From positions 1 to 34,383 of the forward strand of contig SVFS01000023.1 in NCBI GenBank assembly GCA_015056725.1: DNA of 34,383 nt, written 5' to 3'. Origin of the DNA: Lachnospiraceae bacterium (GTDB lineage: Bacteria > Bacillota > Clostridia > Lachnospirales > Lachnospiraceae). The position numbers were made by a program, and so were the translations under genes. This document shows positions 18,080-25,898 of the stretch, in pieces. Below the pieces are notes generated by a model. It ran no database searches. It had not been told where the DNA came from and saw only the letters and a program-made list of their open reading frames with translations. Numbering within the stretch: position 1 is the stretch's first letter; each line of letters starts with the position of its first letter.

Positions 18080-19168
18080 TTAGAAGACTACTTTGTTTCT
18101 ACCCGTCTTCTTACCAATATACAATTTCTTATCCGCACTGCTAATCGTATAATCAATCGGATGACTTGGATCATATTCATCCATACCAAAGGTCATGGTA
18201 ACAGAAATATCCTCTTCTTCATGTTTTATCATTACTTTTTCTAATCTGGAACGGATTTTTTCAAGCTCCATATATACATTATCCCCATTCATACCCCAGA
18301 ATAACAGTAAGAACTCTTCACCGCCCCATCGAGCAACCAAGCCTTTATCAGCCATGTATTCATTTAAATGACCGGCAATCGCTATTAATACTTCATCTCC
18401 GACGTCATGACCATATGTGTCATTAATCTTTTTGAAAAAATCAATATCGCCTATAGCAATACTGAACTGTTGCTTTTCTGTCTCACCGCTTTTAACAAAA
18501 TTCTCCATCGCTTCCATCATGGCGCGTCTGTTCTTTAATCCTGTAAGCGGATCAACAGATGCCATTTTACGGATTTTCTCATTATAGTCAATGAGTTTCT
18601 TTTCCATATCCTGTGAATTATGACTAAACATCAGAATCAGTACCGTTACAAGAGTCATATTCAGAATAACACTTAGCCATTGCATCGCACCTGCAGATAC
18701 CGAATCAAAGCATGTCTCTGTTGCAACCAAAAGGTCGTATTCGTACAAGCCTACCATCATTACACTGGCAGCCCCCGCCATAAACAGCTTAAACTTCACA
18801 CCCCTATAGCTTGTAAGCAGTCCGTACACCAAAAGCGCAAGCAACAGATTTTGGACACCAAAGCTCCATCCAAGCGTATGTACTCCGTAAATGAGCCAGA
18901 CAAAAGTCAACACCTGCACTAATACCATTACATGCTTCGCCGTATTTACATAACTACAGTAAAACAAAAAGGCATAAACCGAGCAGAATACCGCACCGGC
19001 AGCAACTTCCTGAAAATTCCCTGAAAAGCCCATAATTGCCATCACTATTACAAAATAGATGCACATAATAAGCGAGAACAATCTGGTAATTACCGCTACC
19101 TTTTTTGTTTCATTAGCATTCTCTACATCCTTATTAATAAATTGCCAAAAACGCTTAGCACAGTTCAT
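18080..19168 (-). CDS. Membrane diguanylate cyclase (multi-span, GGEEF)
   Basis: A 362-residue protein with a hydrophobic N-terminal half (five or six membrane spans, about residues 18-165) and a cytoplasmic C-terminal GGDEF domain. The active-site loop is RWGGEEF with GGEEF at residues 282-286. Substrate motifs ASVDPLTGLKNRRAM, DIDFFKKINDTYGHDVGDEVL (in part) and the final ADKKLYIGKKTGRNKV are intact, so it should make c-di-GMP from two GTP. The RxxD inhibitory site is absent (ADKG at that position), so product feedback is not expected. The start is set at 19168 by AGAGAGG; the frame opens 36 codons further, through the promoter. It probably reads into dnaE. Confidence 0.9.
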   Translation of the reverse strand: MNCAKRFWQFINKDVENANETKKVAVITRLFSLIMCIYFVIVMAIMGFSGNFQEVAAGAVFCSVYAFLFYCSYVNTAKHVMVLVQVLTFVWLIYGVHTLGWSFGVQNLLLALLVYGLLTSYRGVKFKLFMAGAASVMMVGLYEYDLLVATETCFDSVSAGAMQWLSVILNMTLVTVLILMFSHNSQDMEKKLIDYNEKIRKMASVDPLTGLKNRRAMMEAMENFVKSGETEKQQFSIAIGDIDFFKKINDTYGHDVGDEVLIAIAGHLNEYMADKGLVARWGGEEFLLLFWGMNGDNVYMELEKIRSRLEKVMIKHEEEDISVTMTFGMDEYDPSHPIDYTISSADKKLYIGKKTGRNKVVF

Positions 19169-19216
19169 AAGATTCCTCTCTGATTCCCCAATGCAGAAAT
19201 AAGTATAACCGATTTT

Positions 19217-19246
19217 ATTATACTCCCAAATGTAATCTTTTGACAA
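19217..19246 (-). promoter_or_regulatory. Sigma-A promoter of the membrane GGDEF gene (and likely dnaE)
   Basis: Minus-strand TTGTCA (19246-19241), 18-bp spacer and perfect TATAAT (19222-19217). It lies just downstream of the bidirectional terminator at 19268-19301, so the unit beginning here is separate from the metK side. Confidence 0.7.
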
Positions 19247-19267
19247 GTAAGACTCTCTGCAAATAAT

Positions 19268-19301
19268 AAAAAGCACAGAAACATTTGCTTCTGTGCTTTT
19301 T
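19268..19301 (-). terminator. Strong terminator after the Cache-GGDEF gene
   Basis: A 13-bp perfect stem, AAAAAGCACAGAA with loop ACATTTGC and TTCTGTGCTTTTT, directly after the stop codon at 19303. The A/T-flanked stem is symmetric and can function on both strands. It is the first clear terminator after metK on the minus strand. Confidence 0.93.
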
Positions 19302-19302
19302 A

Positions 19303-20607
19303 TTATCTAATCGTATGTTTATCCCGATACATCATGCCCTCTGCCCGTTTTATCGTATCCTGCAGCGTTTCTTTTTCTTCACGATATGCACCGCCGATTG
19401 CTAATCGGCAGAAGAATTCATCGTTCGGGTCCGATAATATTCCTGCCTTATCAGCCTTCATCGCCTCTACCATCTTATCGAATTCATCTCTCGCACAGGA
19501 AGATGCCAGAACTACGAATTCATCACCACCCACACGGTAGCTGGTTATATTTGTGCTTAAATACTTTTTAATCATTTCAGCGGCATTAATGATAACGTCA
19601 TCACCTTTTTCATGCCCGTATGTATCATTCATGCGTTTCAAATTGTCTACATCCAAATAAACAATTCCGATTTCCTTTTCTGCTTCAAGTCCTGTCAGCT
19701 TTTCTTCATAAGCACGCTTATTATACATCTGTTTCATACTATCATGACTGCTGTTCCAGTCTGCTATGACAAGCTGTGAGGAAGAAGAAATAATATCTCT
19801 TTCCATGTGCTTCATGGATTCGCACAAACGCTCCAGTTCATCCCCTGTTTTGATTTCCAGCTTTCCAATGGGCGATTCCCCTTCTCCGATTAATGCCTCT
19901 GAATAATTCATTGCCGCCTCTGACATTGTATTAATCGGACGGATAATGAATCTATCCATATACATAATTAAGAATGCGCCAAACAAAAACGTAATCGCTG
20001 TTATAATCAAAATAATATACAAAAGGTATGCATATTGCGTCGCCTGTACACTCTCTGTAGAAATTCCTACGATAATATATGCTACCGGAATATTATAGGA
20101 TGACAAAATAGGGATGTAGTAATCTGTCCGTCCTCCATAAACAAGCGGTTCGATTTCTTTACTGCTAATCAATGCATCTCTTACTTCTTCCTGTTTGGAA
20201 TCAAACGGACGGATATCTCCCAAAAAGGCTCCCTGCTCCGATAATTCTGTATCGAAAACATAATGTCCTCCCTGTTCGTCAAAATTGACGATACTCAATC
20301 CAACAATATCGGCACTCGTATTCTTATAGTCAATCAGCTTATTCCAAACCGCATAATAGGATGTATCTCTTTTTCCGGACTCCGAATACCCTGTAACACC
20401 ATCACCGTCAATTACCAGTATTACCGTATTTGCCACAGTTTTTGCAAGGGAATCCGAATAATCCTTATTCACATCCATATACTGATTATAGTTAATCATT
20501 ACACAACTGATATCGACAATCGCAATAACAATACATATTGCTGTTATAATTTTAACTCGTAACGGTTTTTTAACGGTTTGTTTTATTTCACGCTTTTCCT
20601 GCATCAC
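19303..20607 (-). CDS. Sensor diguanylate cyclase: extracytoplasmic sensor, HAMP, GGDEF
   Basis: A 434-residue protein. TM1 (about residues 18-38) and TM2 (about 193-216) bracket a 150-residue outer domain that looks like a Cache/PAS-type sensor. A HAMP linker follows (RFIIRPINTMSEAAMNYSEA, about 220-280), then a short helix and GGDEF. The active site is GGDEF at 360-364 (YRVGGDEFVV), with DVDNLKRMNDTYGHEKGDDVI (in part) intact, so it should synthesise c-di-GMP. No RxxD inhibitory site is seen. The first codon is GTG (20607) with ATG next (20604); GGGG is placed for either. The gene follows a periplasmic-binding lipoprotein by 43 bp, suggesting the lipoprotein presents a ligand to this sensor. 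Confidence 0.88.
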   Translation of the reverse strand: MMQEKREIKQTVKKPLRVKIITAICIVIAIVDISCVMINYNQYMDVNKDYSDSLAKTVANTVILVIDGDGVTGYSESGKRDTSYYAVWNKLIDYKNTSADIVGLSIVNFDEQGGHYVFDTELSEQGAFLGDIRPFDSKQEEVRDALISSKEIEPLVYGGRTDYYIPILSSYNIPVAYIIVGISTESVQATQYAYLLYIILIITAITFLFGAFLIMYMDRFIIRPINTMSEAAMNYSEALIGEGESPIGKLEIKTGDELERLCESMKHMERDIISSSSQLVIADWNSSHDSMKQMYNKRAYEEKLTGLEAEKEIGIVYLDVDNLKRMNDTYGHEKGDDVIINAAEMIKKYLSTNITSYRVGGDEFVVLASSCARDEFDKMVEAMKADKAGILSDPNDEFFCRLAIGGAYREEKETLQDTIKRAEGMMYRDKHTIR

Positions 20608-20621
20608 TTTTTACCCCAACC

Positions 20622-20640
20622 TTTTGTTTCTGAAACAAAA
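20622..20640. repeat. Inverted repeat between the binding-protein and GGDEF genes
   Basis: TTTTGTTTC, one base, GAAACAAAA, just after the binding-protein stop and 15 bp before the GGDEF start. The arms leave no loop for a stable RNA hairpin at the centre; it could be an operator or a weak mRNA structure. No T-run follows. Confidence 0.45.
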
Positions 20641-20650
20641 CCGTTTCTTT

Positions 20651-21679
20651 CTAATACTTTCTTGTGTCAATGTAATCAGCTGCTATTGTATAGTCATATA
20701 CGCCTTCTTCCGTATAGTACTTCTTTTCTATCTCATTGCCCGCTTCTAATTCCTGTATTACTTTTTCAATTGTACCTGCAAGCAATGGGTTACACTCTAC
20801 CGATACATGTAATTGACCATCTATCATCTTTTCAAATGCTTCATGCAACGCATCAAAAGACATCATGATGACATCGCCATCCGGCCCATAGCTTATCCCA
20901 TGTCTCTCAAGTGCTTTCATCGCACCAAAAATCATATTATCATTTTCGGATATAATCACATCAAATTCAGGCACTTTGCCGGATTCCAGCAAAGCTTCCA
21001 TATACGTCTGTCCTTCTCCCTGTGTAAAATTTGCACAGCCCTGATCTACGATTTTCCAATTGGCATGCTTACTAATACCTTCCAGCAAGCCTTCTGTTCT
21101 TCCAATGGTTGCTGTAGCACCCTGTGTACCTTCCAGAAGAATGATTTTAATATCTTCATCCTGTCTGCCTTGTTCTTCCAGATAGTTCTCCAGCCACTCA
21201 ACGGCTTTGATACCTTCTTCATGGAAATTTGATCCAATCCAAGCCTTATACAATGCATTGTCTATAGCAACCTGTCTATCCGCCACGATAACCGGAACTC
21301 CTGCATTTTTCGCTTCCGTAATAGCATCATCCCAACCTGTTTCAACAATCGGCTGCAAAATAATATAATCCACCCTCTGTTGTATCAGGTCATACATTGC
21401 CTTTACCTGACGCTCTGAGCTGGAATTCCCATCTATATAGATGAGTTCATATCCGCGCTCCGGCACAAATGTATCCAAATAGTCATTCGTGTTTGCATCA
21501 CGCCAGTCGGACTCTTTTCCTGTCTGAATCATTCCAATCTGAATCAATTCATCTGTATATACCGGTGCAGCACCACGAATAAGATCCGGAACTTCTATTT
21601 CTTTATCAGAAGTTCCGCACCCTATCATACTTAATGCAATCGCACATATGCAAAATAACTTACAAAGTTTATGATTCAT
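20651..21679 (-). CDS. Orphan sugar-type periplasmic binding lipoprotein
   Basis: A 342-residue lipoprotein: lipobox SMIGC with Cys21, then a type I periplasmic-binding fold (LacI/ribose-binding class). Typical elements are IQIGMIQTG near the start, DYIILQPIVETGWDDAITEAKNAGVPVIVADRQV (in part), GATATIGRTEGLLEGI, DVIISENDNMIFGAMKAL and MMSFDALHEAFEKM. It resembles YtfQ-type galactofuranose or sugar binders. No permease or ATPase gene is beside it; the next gene, 43 bp on, is a transmembrane sensor diguanylate cyclase, so it more likely works in sensing than uptake. It starts 40 bp after metK with no terminator between. SD is GAGG. Confidence 0.85.
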   Translation of the reverse strand: MNHKLCKLFCICAIALSMIGCGTSDKEIEVPDLIRGAAPVYTDELIQIGMIQTGKESDWRDANTNDYLDTFVPERGYELIYIDGNSSSERQVKAMYDLIQQRVDYIILQPIVETGWDDAITEAKNAGVPVIVADRQVAIDNALYKAWIGSNFHEEGIKAVEWLENYLEEQGRQDEDIKIILLEGTQGATATIGRTEGLLEGISKHANWKIVDQGCANFTQGEGQTYMEALLESGKVPEFDVIISENDNMIFGAMKALERHGISYGPDGDVIMMSFDALHEAFEKMIDGQLHVSVECNPLLAGTIEKVIQELEAGNEIEKKYYTEEGVYDYTIAADYIDTRKY

Positions 21680-21719
21680 CTCATATGCCTCAATTTAAAC
21701 AAATATCAAAATATTCCTA

Positions 21720-22907
21720 CTATAAATATCTCTTTAAATCATCCACTTTGTCAAGTCTTTCCCATGGCAAATCCAAATCATTTCTTCCAAAATGTCCGTA
21801 TGCTGCCGTCTGTTTGTAAATCGGTCTGCGAAGATCCAGCATTTTAATAATTCCAGCCGGACGTAAATCAAAGTTTTCACGTACAATTTCCACTAATTTT
21901 TCATCCGAAACCTTACCTGTACCTGCCGTATCTACCATAACAGATGTAGGCTGTGCCACACCAATCGCATAGGAAAGCTGAATTTCACATTTATCAGCAA
22001 GTCCTGCTGCCACAATATTTTTCGCTACATATCTTGCCGCATATGCTGCCGAACGGTCTACCTTTGTACAGTCCTTTCCTGAGAACGCACCGCCGCCGTG
22101 ACGGGCATATCCGCCATAAGTGTCTACGATAATTTTACGACCTGTAAGTCCTGCATCACCGTGTGGGCCACCGATTACAAAGCGACCTGTCGGATTGATA
22201 AAGAATTTTGTATTCTCATCAATCATTTCTGCCGGAAGTACCGGGTCAAATACATATTTTTTAATATCTTCATGAATCTGCTGCTGTGTCACATCCTCAT
22301 CATGCTGTGTGGAAAGTACAACTGCTTCCAATCTGAATGGCTTACCGTCTTCATCATATTCTACAGAAACCTGGCTCTTTCCATCCGGGCGAAGATACTT
22401 TAATGTACCGTCTTTACGCACCTTTGTAAGCTGAAGCACTAATTTATGTGCAAGTGAAATCGGATATGGCATTAATTCCGGTGTTTCATTGGATGCATAT
22501 CCAAACATCATTCCCTGATCTCCGGCGCCAATCGCTTCTAATTCTTCATCAGACATTCTGTTTTCTTTTGCTTCAAGTGCCTTATCAACACCCATTGCAA
22601 TATCGCTGGACTGTTCATCAATCGCTACAAGAACTGCACATGTATTTGCATCAAATCCATACTCGGATTTGTCATAGCCAATTTCTTTTACTGTTTCACG
22701 AACAACCTTCTGCATATCCACATATGCACTTGTTGTAATTTCTCCTGTTACTAATACAAAGCCTGTACATGCAGCTGTTTCACAAGCTACACGGCTCATC
22801 GGATCCTGCTCCATGCACGCATCAAGAATCGCATCTGAAATCGCGTCGCATACTTTATCAGGATGTCCTTCTGTTACTGATTCGGATGTAAATAATCTTT
22901 TTTCCAT
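21720..22907 (-). CDS. metK: S-adenosylmethionine synthetase
   Basis: A 395-residue enzyme making SAM from methionine and ATP in the cytoplasm. Signatures: [20 protein letters not shown] at the N-terminus, [12 protein letters not shown], the P-loop-like [19 protein letters not shown] (residues about 258-276), and the C-terminal [12 protein letters not shown]. Length is standard. AGAAAGGG precedes the ATG. The gene is preceded by a SAM-I riboswitch with terminator (22943-23089), so it should be shut off when SAM is plentiful. No terminator follows; the orphan binding lipoprotein begins 40 bp downstream. Confidence 0.98.
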   Translation of the reverse strand: MEKRLFTSESVTEGHPDKVCDAISDAILDACMEQDPMSRVACETAACTGFVLVTGEITTSAYVDMQKVVRETVKEIGYDKSEYGFDANTCAVLVAIDEQSSDIAMGVDKALEAKENRMSDEELEAIGAGDQGMMFGYASNETPELMPYPISLAHKLVLQLTKVRKDGTLKYLRPDGKSQVSVEYDEDGKPFRLEAVVLSTQHDEDVTQQQIHEDIKKYVFDPVLPAEMIDENTKFFINPTGRFVIGGPHGDAGLTGRKIIVDTYGGYARHGGGAFSGKDCTKVDRSAAYAARYVAKNIVAAGLADKCEIQLSYAIGVAQPTSVMVDTAGTGKVSDEKLVEIVRENFDLRPAGIIKMLDLRRPIYKQTAAYGHFGRNDLDLPWERLDKVDDLKRYL

Positions 22908-22942
22908 TTTTTCCCTTTCTCTTCGTTTTTATTTTTTCATAC

Positions 22943-22967
22943 AAAAAAATCCACTTAAATAAGCGGA
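22943..22967 (-). terminator. Riboswitch-controlled terminator of metK
   Basis: Minus-strand TCCGCTTA/TAAGTGGA hairpin (22967-22950) followed by TTTTTTT. Its 5' arm TCCGCTTATT can instead pair with the 3' strand of riboswitch helix P1 (AATAAGAGGA), nine of ten positions, to form the antiterminator. Confidence 0.85.
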
Positions 22968-22989
22968 CTCGACATAAACTACTCAAATC

Positions 22990-23089
22990 CTCTTATTGTT
23001 CGATATAATCGCTCAGGTTGGCACCTTCCTCTGCGAGGGGTTGCCGTGGCTTCACAGGTCCTCTGTACCTCCACCACTCCGAATAAGAG
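22990..23089 (-). promoter_or_regulatory. SAM-I (S-box) riboswitch aptamer
   Basis: The 100-nt minus-strand leader has the S-box layout. P1 is CTCTTATT (23089-23082) with AATAAGAG (22997-22990). Conserved core segments are GGTGGAGGTACAGAGGACC, TGAAGCCACGGCAACC, GAAGGTGCCAACC and TGAGCGA. The arrangement with the downstream terminator predicts an OFF switch: SAM stabilises P1 and frees the terminator. It occupies most of the 376-bp metK/HD-GYP divergent gap, together with two promoters. Confidence 0.95.
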
Positions 23090-23133
23090 ATTTCTTCTAT
23101 ATGAAAATGATATGTTTTCCTGCTACAAGTAGT

Positions 23134-23162
23134 AAGATATCATCCGCCATTCACTTTGTCAA
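23134..23162 (-). promoter_or_regulatory. Promoter of the metK leader
   Basis: Minus-strand perfect TTGACA (23162-23157), 17-bp spacer and TATCTT (23139-23134) with extended -10 TGA. The start near 23127 gives a leader of about 220 nt that includes the riboswitch. Confidence 0.75.
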
Positions 23163-23220
23163 CAGTCCCCTTAACTTTTGTCGGAATTTGCCATTTTCAA
23201 GTCTTTTTTAATTGTTTTAT

Positions 23221-23249
23221 TTGACATTATATTATTAAAAAATTATACT
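23221..23249 (+). promoter_or_regulatory. Promoter of the HD-GYP gene
   Basis: Plus-strand perfect TTGACA (23221-23226), 17-bp spacer and TATACT (23244-23249). The start near 23256 leaves a 28-nt leader. It is back to back with the metK promoter, the -35 boxes 58 bp apart. Confidence 0.85.
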
Positions 23250-23283
23250 TTTCTTGTAGGAAACATTTACGAGGGGGCGTTCC

Positions 23284-24390
23284 ATGAAACGAATTTTAGT
23301 CTATGAATTAATACCCGGTATGATTACAGCAGAAGACGTTTACAACTACAGTGATCAGCTCATTATTCCAAAGGGTGCAACTTTAACAGAAAAAGCAATT
23401 GCCAAGTTGGAATTTTACGCAATCGCCTTTATTCGTGTCGAGGACGATTTGGATCCACGTTACGAAAAAGTCAACGTATCTTCTTCTGCTTTTTTAGATG
23501 ATGAAAGCTCTGCTCCATCTCATACAGACCGTGTACGCACAAGTGAGGAATTCAAGCAATTCAAAGATGAATTTGAGCAGGAGGTTCGTGATTTCAAATC
23601 ACAAATCAATGAAGTCATTACCAAAAATGCGCCTTTAGATGTAGACAAGCTGTTTGAGGACTCTCTAAATCTGATGTCTATGGGAAAAGGCAGCTTCAGC
23701 ATTTTTGATATGCTTCACAGCATGCGTGAAAATGATGACGAGACCTTTGCGCATTGTCTCAACGTCGGATTATTCTGTAACATTTTTGCCGGATGGCTTC
23801 ATCTAAGTGACGAGCAGACCAAAATCGCAACCTTATGCGGTCTTCTCCACGACGTAGGCAAAACATGTGTTTCCGAAGATATTTTAAGCAAAGAAGCATC
23901 TTTATCCAAAGAAGAATATAAAATTATCAAAACACATGCGCATGAAGGCTATAACTTCCTGAAAGACTTAGACATTGACAGTCACATCAAAAATGCTGCA
24001 CTTATGCATCACGAAAGATGTGACGGAAGCGGATATCCATTTGCACTTACCGCTACCAAAATCGATCCTTACGCTAAAATGGTTGCCATTGCCGATGTTT
24101 ATGATGCCATGACATCTTCGCGTACTTTCCGTAAAGCGCATTCTCCGTTTATGGCAATTTCCACTATCGAAAGTGAAGGCTTCCAAAAATATGATACCAA
24201 ATTCCTTCTGACTTTCCTTGAAAATGTAATGAACACTTTCATCGGTAACCGGGTCAGATTATCTGACGGACGTGAAGGCGAAATTGTTTTTGTTCCAAAG
24301 AACAGTCCGTCCCGTCCAATGATTAATTTGGGAGATTCCTTTATTGATTTATCTTTAGACAAATCCATCGACATTGAATGTCTGGTATAA
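23284..24390 (+). CDS. HD-GYP domain c-di-GMP phosphodiesterase
   Basis: A 368-residue soluble protein. The N-terminal domain (residues 1-55) has the pattern LVYELIPGMITAEDVYN typical of proteins with this C-terminal half. A charged helical linker follows (about 60-135), then HD-GYP: the HCLNVG histidine near 154, HD at 189-190 (LLHDVGK), HHERCDGSGYP at 242-252, and ADVYDAMTSSR. All metal ligands appear present, so it should hydrolyse c-di-GMP to pGpG or GMP. The C-terminal tail (VRLSDGREGEIVFV) is a usual beta extension. With no membrane or receiver domain, input must come through the N-domain. GAGGGGG precedes ATG. Together with two cyclases in the window it completes a make/break set for c-di-GMP. 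Confidence 0.93.
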   Translation: MKRILVYELIPGMITAEDVYNYSDQLIIPKGATLTEKAIAKLEFYAIAFIRVEDDLDPRYEKVNVSSSAFLDDESSAPSHTDRVRTSEEFKQFKDEFEQEVRDFKSQINEVITKNAPLDVDKLFEDSLNLMSMGKGSFSIFDMLHSMRENDDETFAHCLNVGLFCNIFAGWLHLSDEQTKIATLCGLLHDVGKTCVSEDILSKEASLSKEEYKIIKTHAHEGYNFLKDLDIDSHIKNAALMHHERCDGSGYPFALTATKIDPYAKMVAIADVYDAMTSSRTFRKAHSPFMAISTIESEGFQKYDTKFLLTFLENVMNTFIGNRVRLSDGREGEIVFVPKNSPSRPMINLGDSFIDLSLDKSIDIECLV

Positions 24391-24401
24391 ATACTACAGA
24401 A

Positions 24402-24427
24402 AAAGCTCACACATCCGTGTGAGCTTT
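24402..24427. terminator. Bidirectional terminator between HD-GYP and murA
   Basis: AAAGCTCACAC, loop ATCC and GTGTGAGCTTT, an 11-bp perfect stem between two convergent genes. The minus-strand side has TTTTT after the stem, the plus side TTTCC. It serves both genes. Confidence 0.9.
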
Positions 24428-24452
24428 CCTATTTATTTCATAAACTACTGTA

Positions 24453-25745
24453 TTAGCCTACTTTAAATTTGAATTTCTGAAGTTCTCTGTCGTCTTCCAC
24501 GCGTTCGATTACTGCACCAAGTCCCTGCAGCTTCAAATGGAAATCCTCGTAGCCTCTTTCGATATACTTAATATCATCCACTACCGTAAAGCCTTCTGCT
24601 GCAAGTCCTGCAATCACAAGCGCTGCTCCTGCCCTTAAGTCCGGAGAAGAAACATTTGCACCTGTGAATTTCTTCACACCGCTAATAAAGGCTGTGTTTC
24701 CTTCCACCTTAATGTCTGCTCCCATCTTGGTCAGTTCATCCACATATTTGAAACGGTTCTCAAAAATACTTTCTGTTACCATACTTGCACCGCCTGCAAG
24801 TGCAAGCGTTGCTGCTATCTGCGGCTGCATATCCGTTGGGAATCCCGGATACGGTAATGTTTTTACTTTTGTATGCGTAAGCGGCTTAGATGCCACTACT
24901 CTGACTGCATCATCAGATTCTTCGATTTCACAACCAATTTCTACCAGCTTGGCACTAATAGATTCCAGATGCTTTGGAATTACATTCTTAACAGTAACAT
25001 CACCTTTGGTAATTGCTGCGGAAAACATAAATGTACCGGCTTCAATCTGGTCCGGAATAATCACATATTCCGTTCCATGCAAACGCTCTGTGCCTTTAAT
25101 ACGAATCACATCCGTACCGGCGCCTTTAATATTTGCACCCATACTGTTTAAGAAGTTTGCAACATCTACTACATGCGGCTCTTTTGCTGCATTTTCGATA
25201 ATCGTCTGACCTTCCGCCATAACTGCTGCCATCATAACATTGATTGTAGCACCTACAGATACTACGTCCATATAAATATGGCTTCCCTTCAGACTGTCTG
25301 CCTGTGTAATAATCAATCCGTGTTCAATTTTAACGTTAGCCCCCAATGCCTTCCAGCCTTTAATATGCTGGTCAATCGGTCGGCTTCCAATGTCACATCC
25401 ACCGGGAAGTGCCACTTCTGCTCTTTTATATTTTCCAAGAAGAGCTCCAATCAAATAATAAGAAGCTCTGATTTTCTTCACATATCCATCGGAGATTACC
25501 AAATTATGTATCTGGGAACCATTAATTTTCACGGTATGTCTATCCACACGTTCTACGATTGTTCCGATGCTTTCCATTGCCTGTAACAAAATATTCGTAT
25601 CACGAACATCCGGCATATTTTCTATAAGAACGGTTTCATCCGTCATAACTGCAGCAGCAAGAATGGCAAGGGCTGCATTTTTTGCACCGCCTATTTCCAC
25701 CTCTCCTACCAAAGGATTACCGCCTCTGATTGCGTATTTTTCCAT
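24453..25745 (-). CDS. murA: UDP-N-acetylglucosamine 1-carboxyvinyltransferase
   Basis: A 430-residue enzyme that transfers enolpyruvate from PEP to UDP-GlcNAc, the first committed step of peptidoglycan synthesis. EPSP-synthase-like folds: GGNPLVGEVEIGGAKNAAL (in part) with the Lys-Asn pair near residue 22, and active-site loop LPGGCDIGSRPIDQH with Cys117, the fosfomycin target (so sensitivity is expected from this residue). PTDMQPQIAATLALAGG and DLRAGAALVIAGL complete the site. The frame opens at a TTG codon four codons earlier, but GAGG lies there, so ATG 25745 is the start. Promoter at 25782-25810. Firmicutes usually have two MurA paralogs; which one this is was not resolved. Confidence 0.97.
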   Translation of the reverse strand: MEKYAIRGGNPLVGEVEIGGAKNAALAILAAAVMTDETVLIENMPDVRDTNILLQAMESIGTIVERVDRHTVKINGSQIHNLVISDGYVKKIRASYYLIGALLGKYKRAEVALPGGCDIGSRPIDQHIKGWKALGANVKIEHGLIITQADSLKGSHIYMDVVSVGATINVMMAAVMAEGQTIIENAAKEPHVVDVANFLNSMGANIKGAGTDVIRIKGTERLHGTEYVIIPDQIEAGTFMFSAAITKGDVTVKNVIPKHLESISAKLVEIGCEIEESDDAVRVVASKPLTHTKVKTLPYPGFPTDMQPQIAATLALAGGASMVTESIFENRFKYVDELTKMGADIKVEGNTAFISGVKKFTGANVSSPDLRAGAALVIAGLAAEGFTVVDDIKYIERGYEDFHLKLQGLGAVIERVEDDRELQKFKFKVG

Positions 25746-25781
25746 ATCATACCTCAATTTCTAACACACATCTTAAACCTG

Positions 25782-25810
25782 ATTATAACAATTTATACCA
25801 CTTTTGTAAA
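25782..25810 (-). promoter_or_regulatory. Sigma-A promoter of murA
   Basis: Minus-strand TTTACA (25810-25805), 17-bp spacer and perfect TATAAT (25787-25782). The predicted start near 25775 gives a 30-nt leader. Confidence 0.75.
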
Positions 25811-25828
25811 CCAAACGCCCAAATATGC

Positions 25829-25863
25829 TGCGCTCCGTCCCGCTTTATGGAACGCATTTTTTT
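25829..25863 (+). terminator. Plus-oriented hairpin with T-run in the murA/M23 gap
   Basis: On the plus strand TGCGCTCC, a 12-nt loop and GGAACGCA (one G-U pair) form a stem at 25829-25856, followed by seven T. Read on the minus strand, the direction of the flanking genes, the stem is followed only by GCATATTT. So it fits either a weak end for the M23 gene or termination of an antisense transcript. Confidence 0.6.
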
Positions 25864-25898
25864 ACAATCATCGTTAACCCCAGTTTGCAGAAATACTT

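Noticed and set aside
20622-20640. TTTTGTTTC/GAAACAAAA as a terminator between the binding protein and cyclase
   Set aside because: The arms leave a one-base loop and no T-run follows in the direction of transcription.
24664-25209. 181-codon plus-strand open frame
   Set aside because: It lies wholly antisense to murA, whose conserved motifs are continuous; the frame has no SD and no recognisable domain. A shadow of codon bias.
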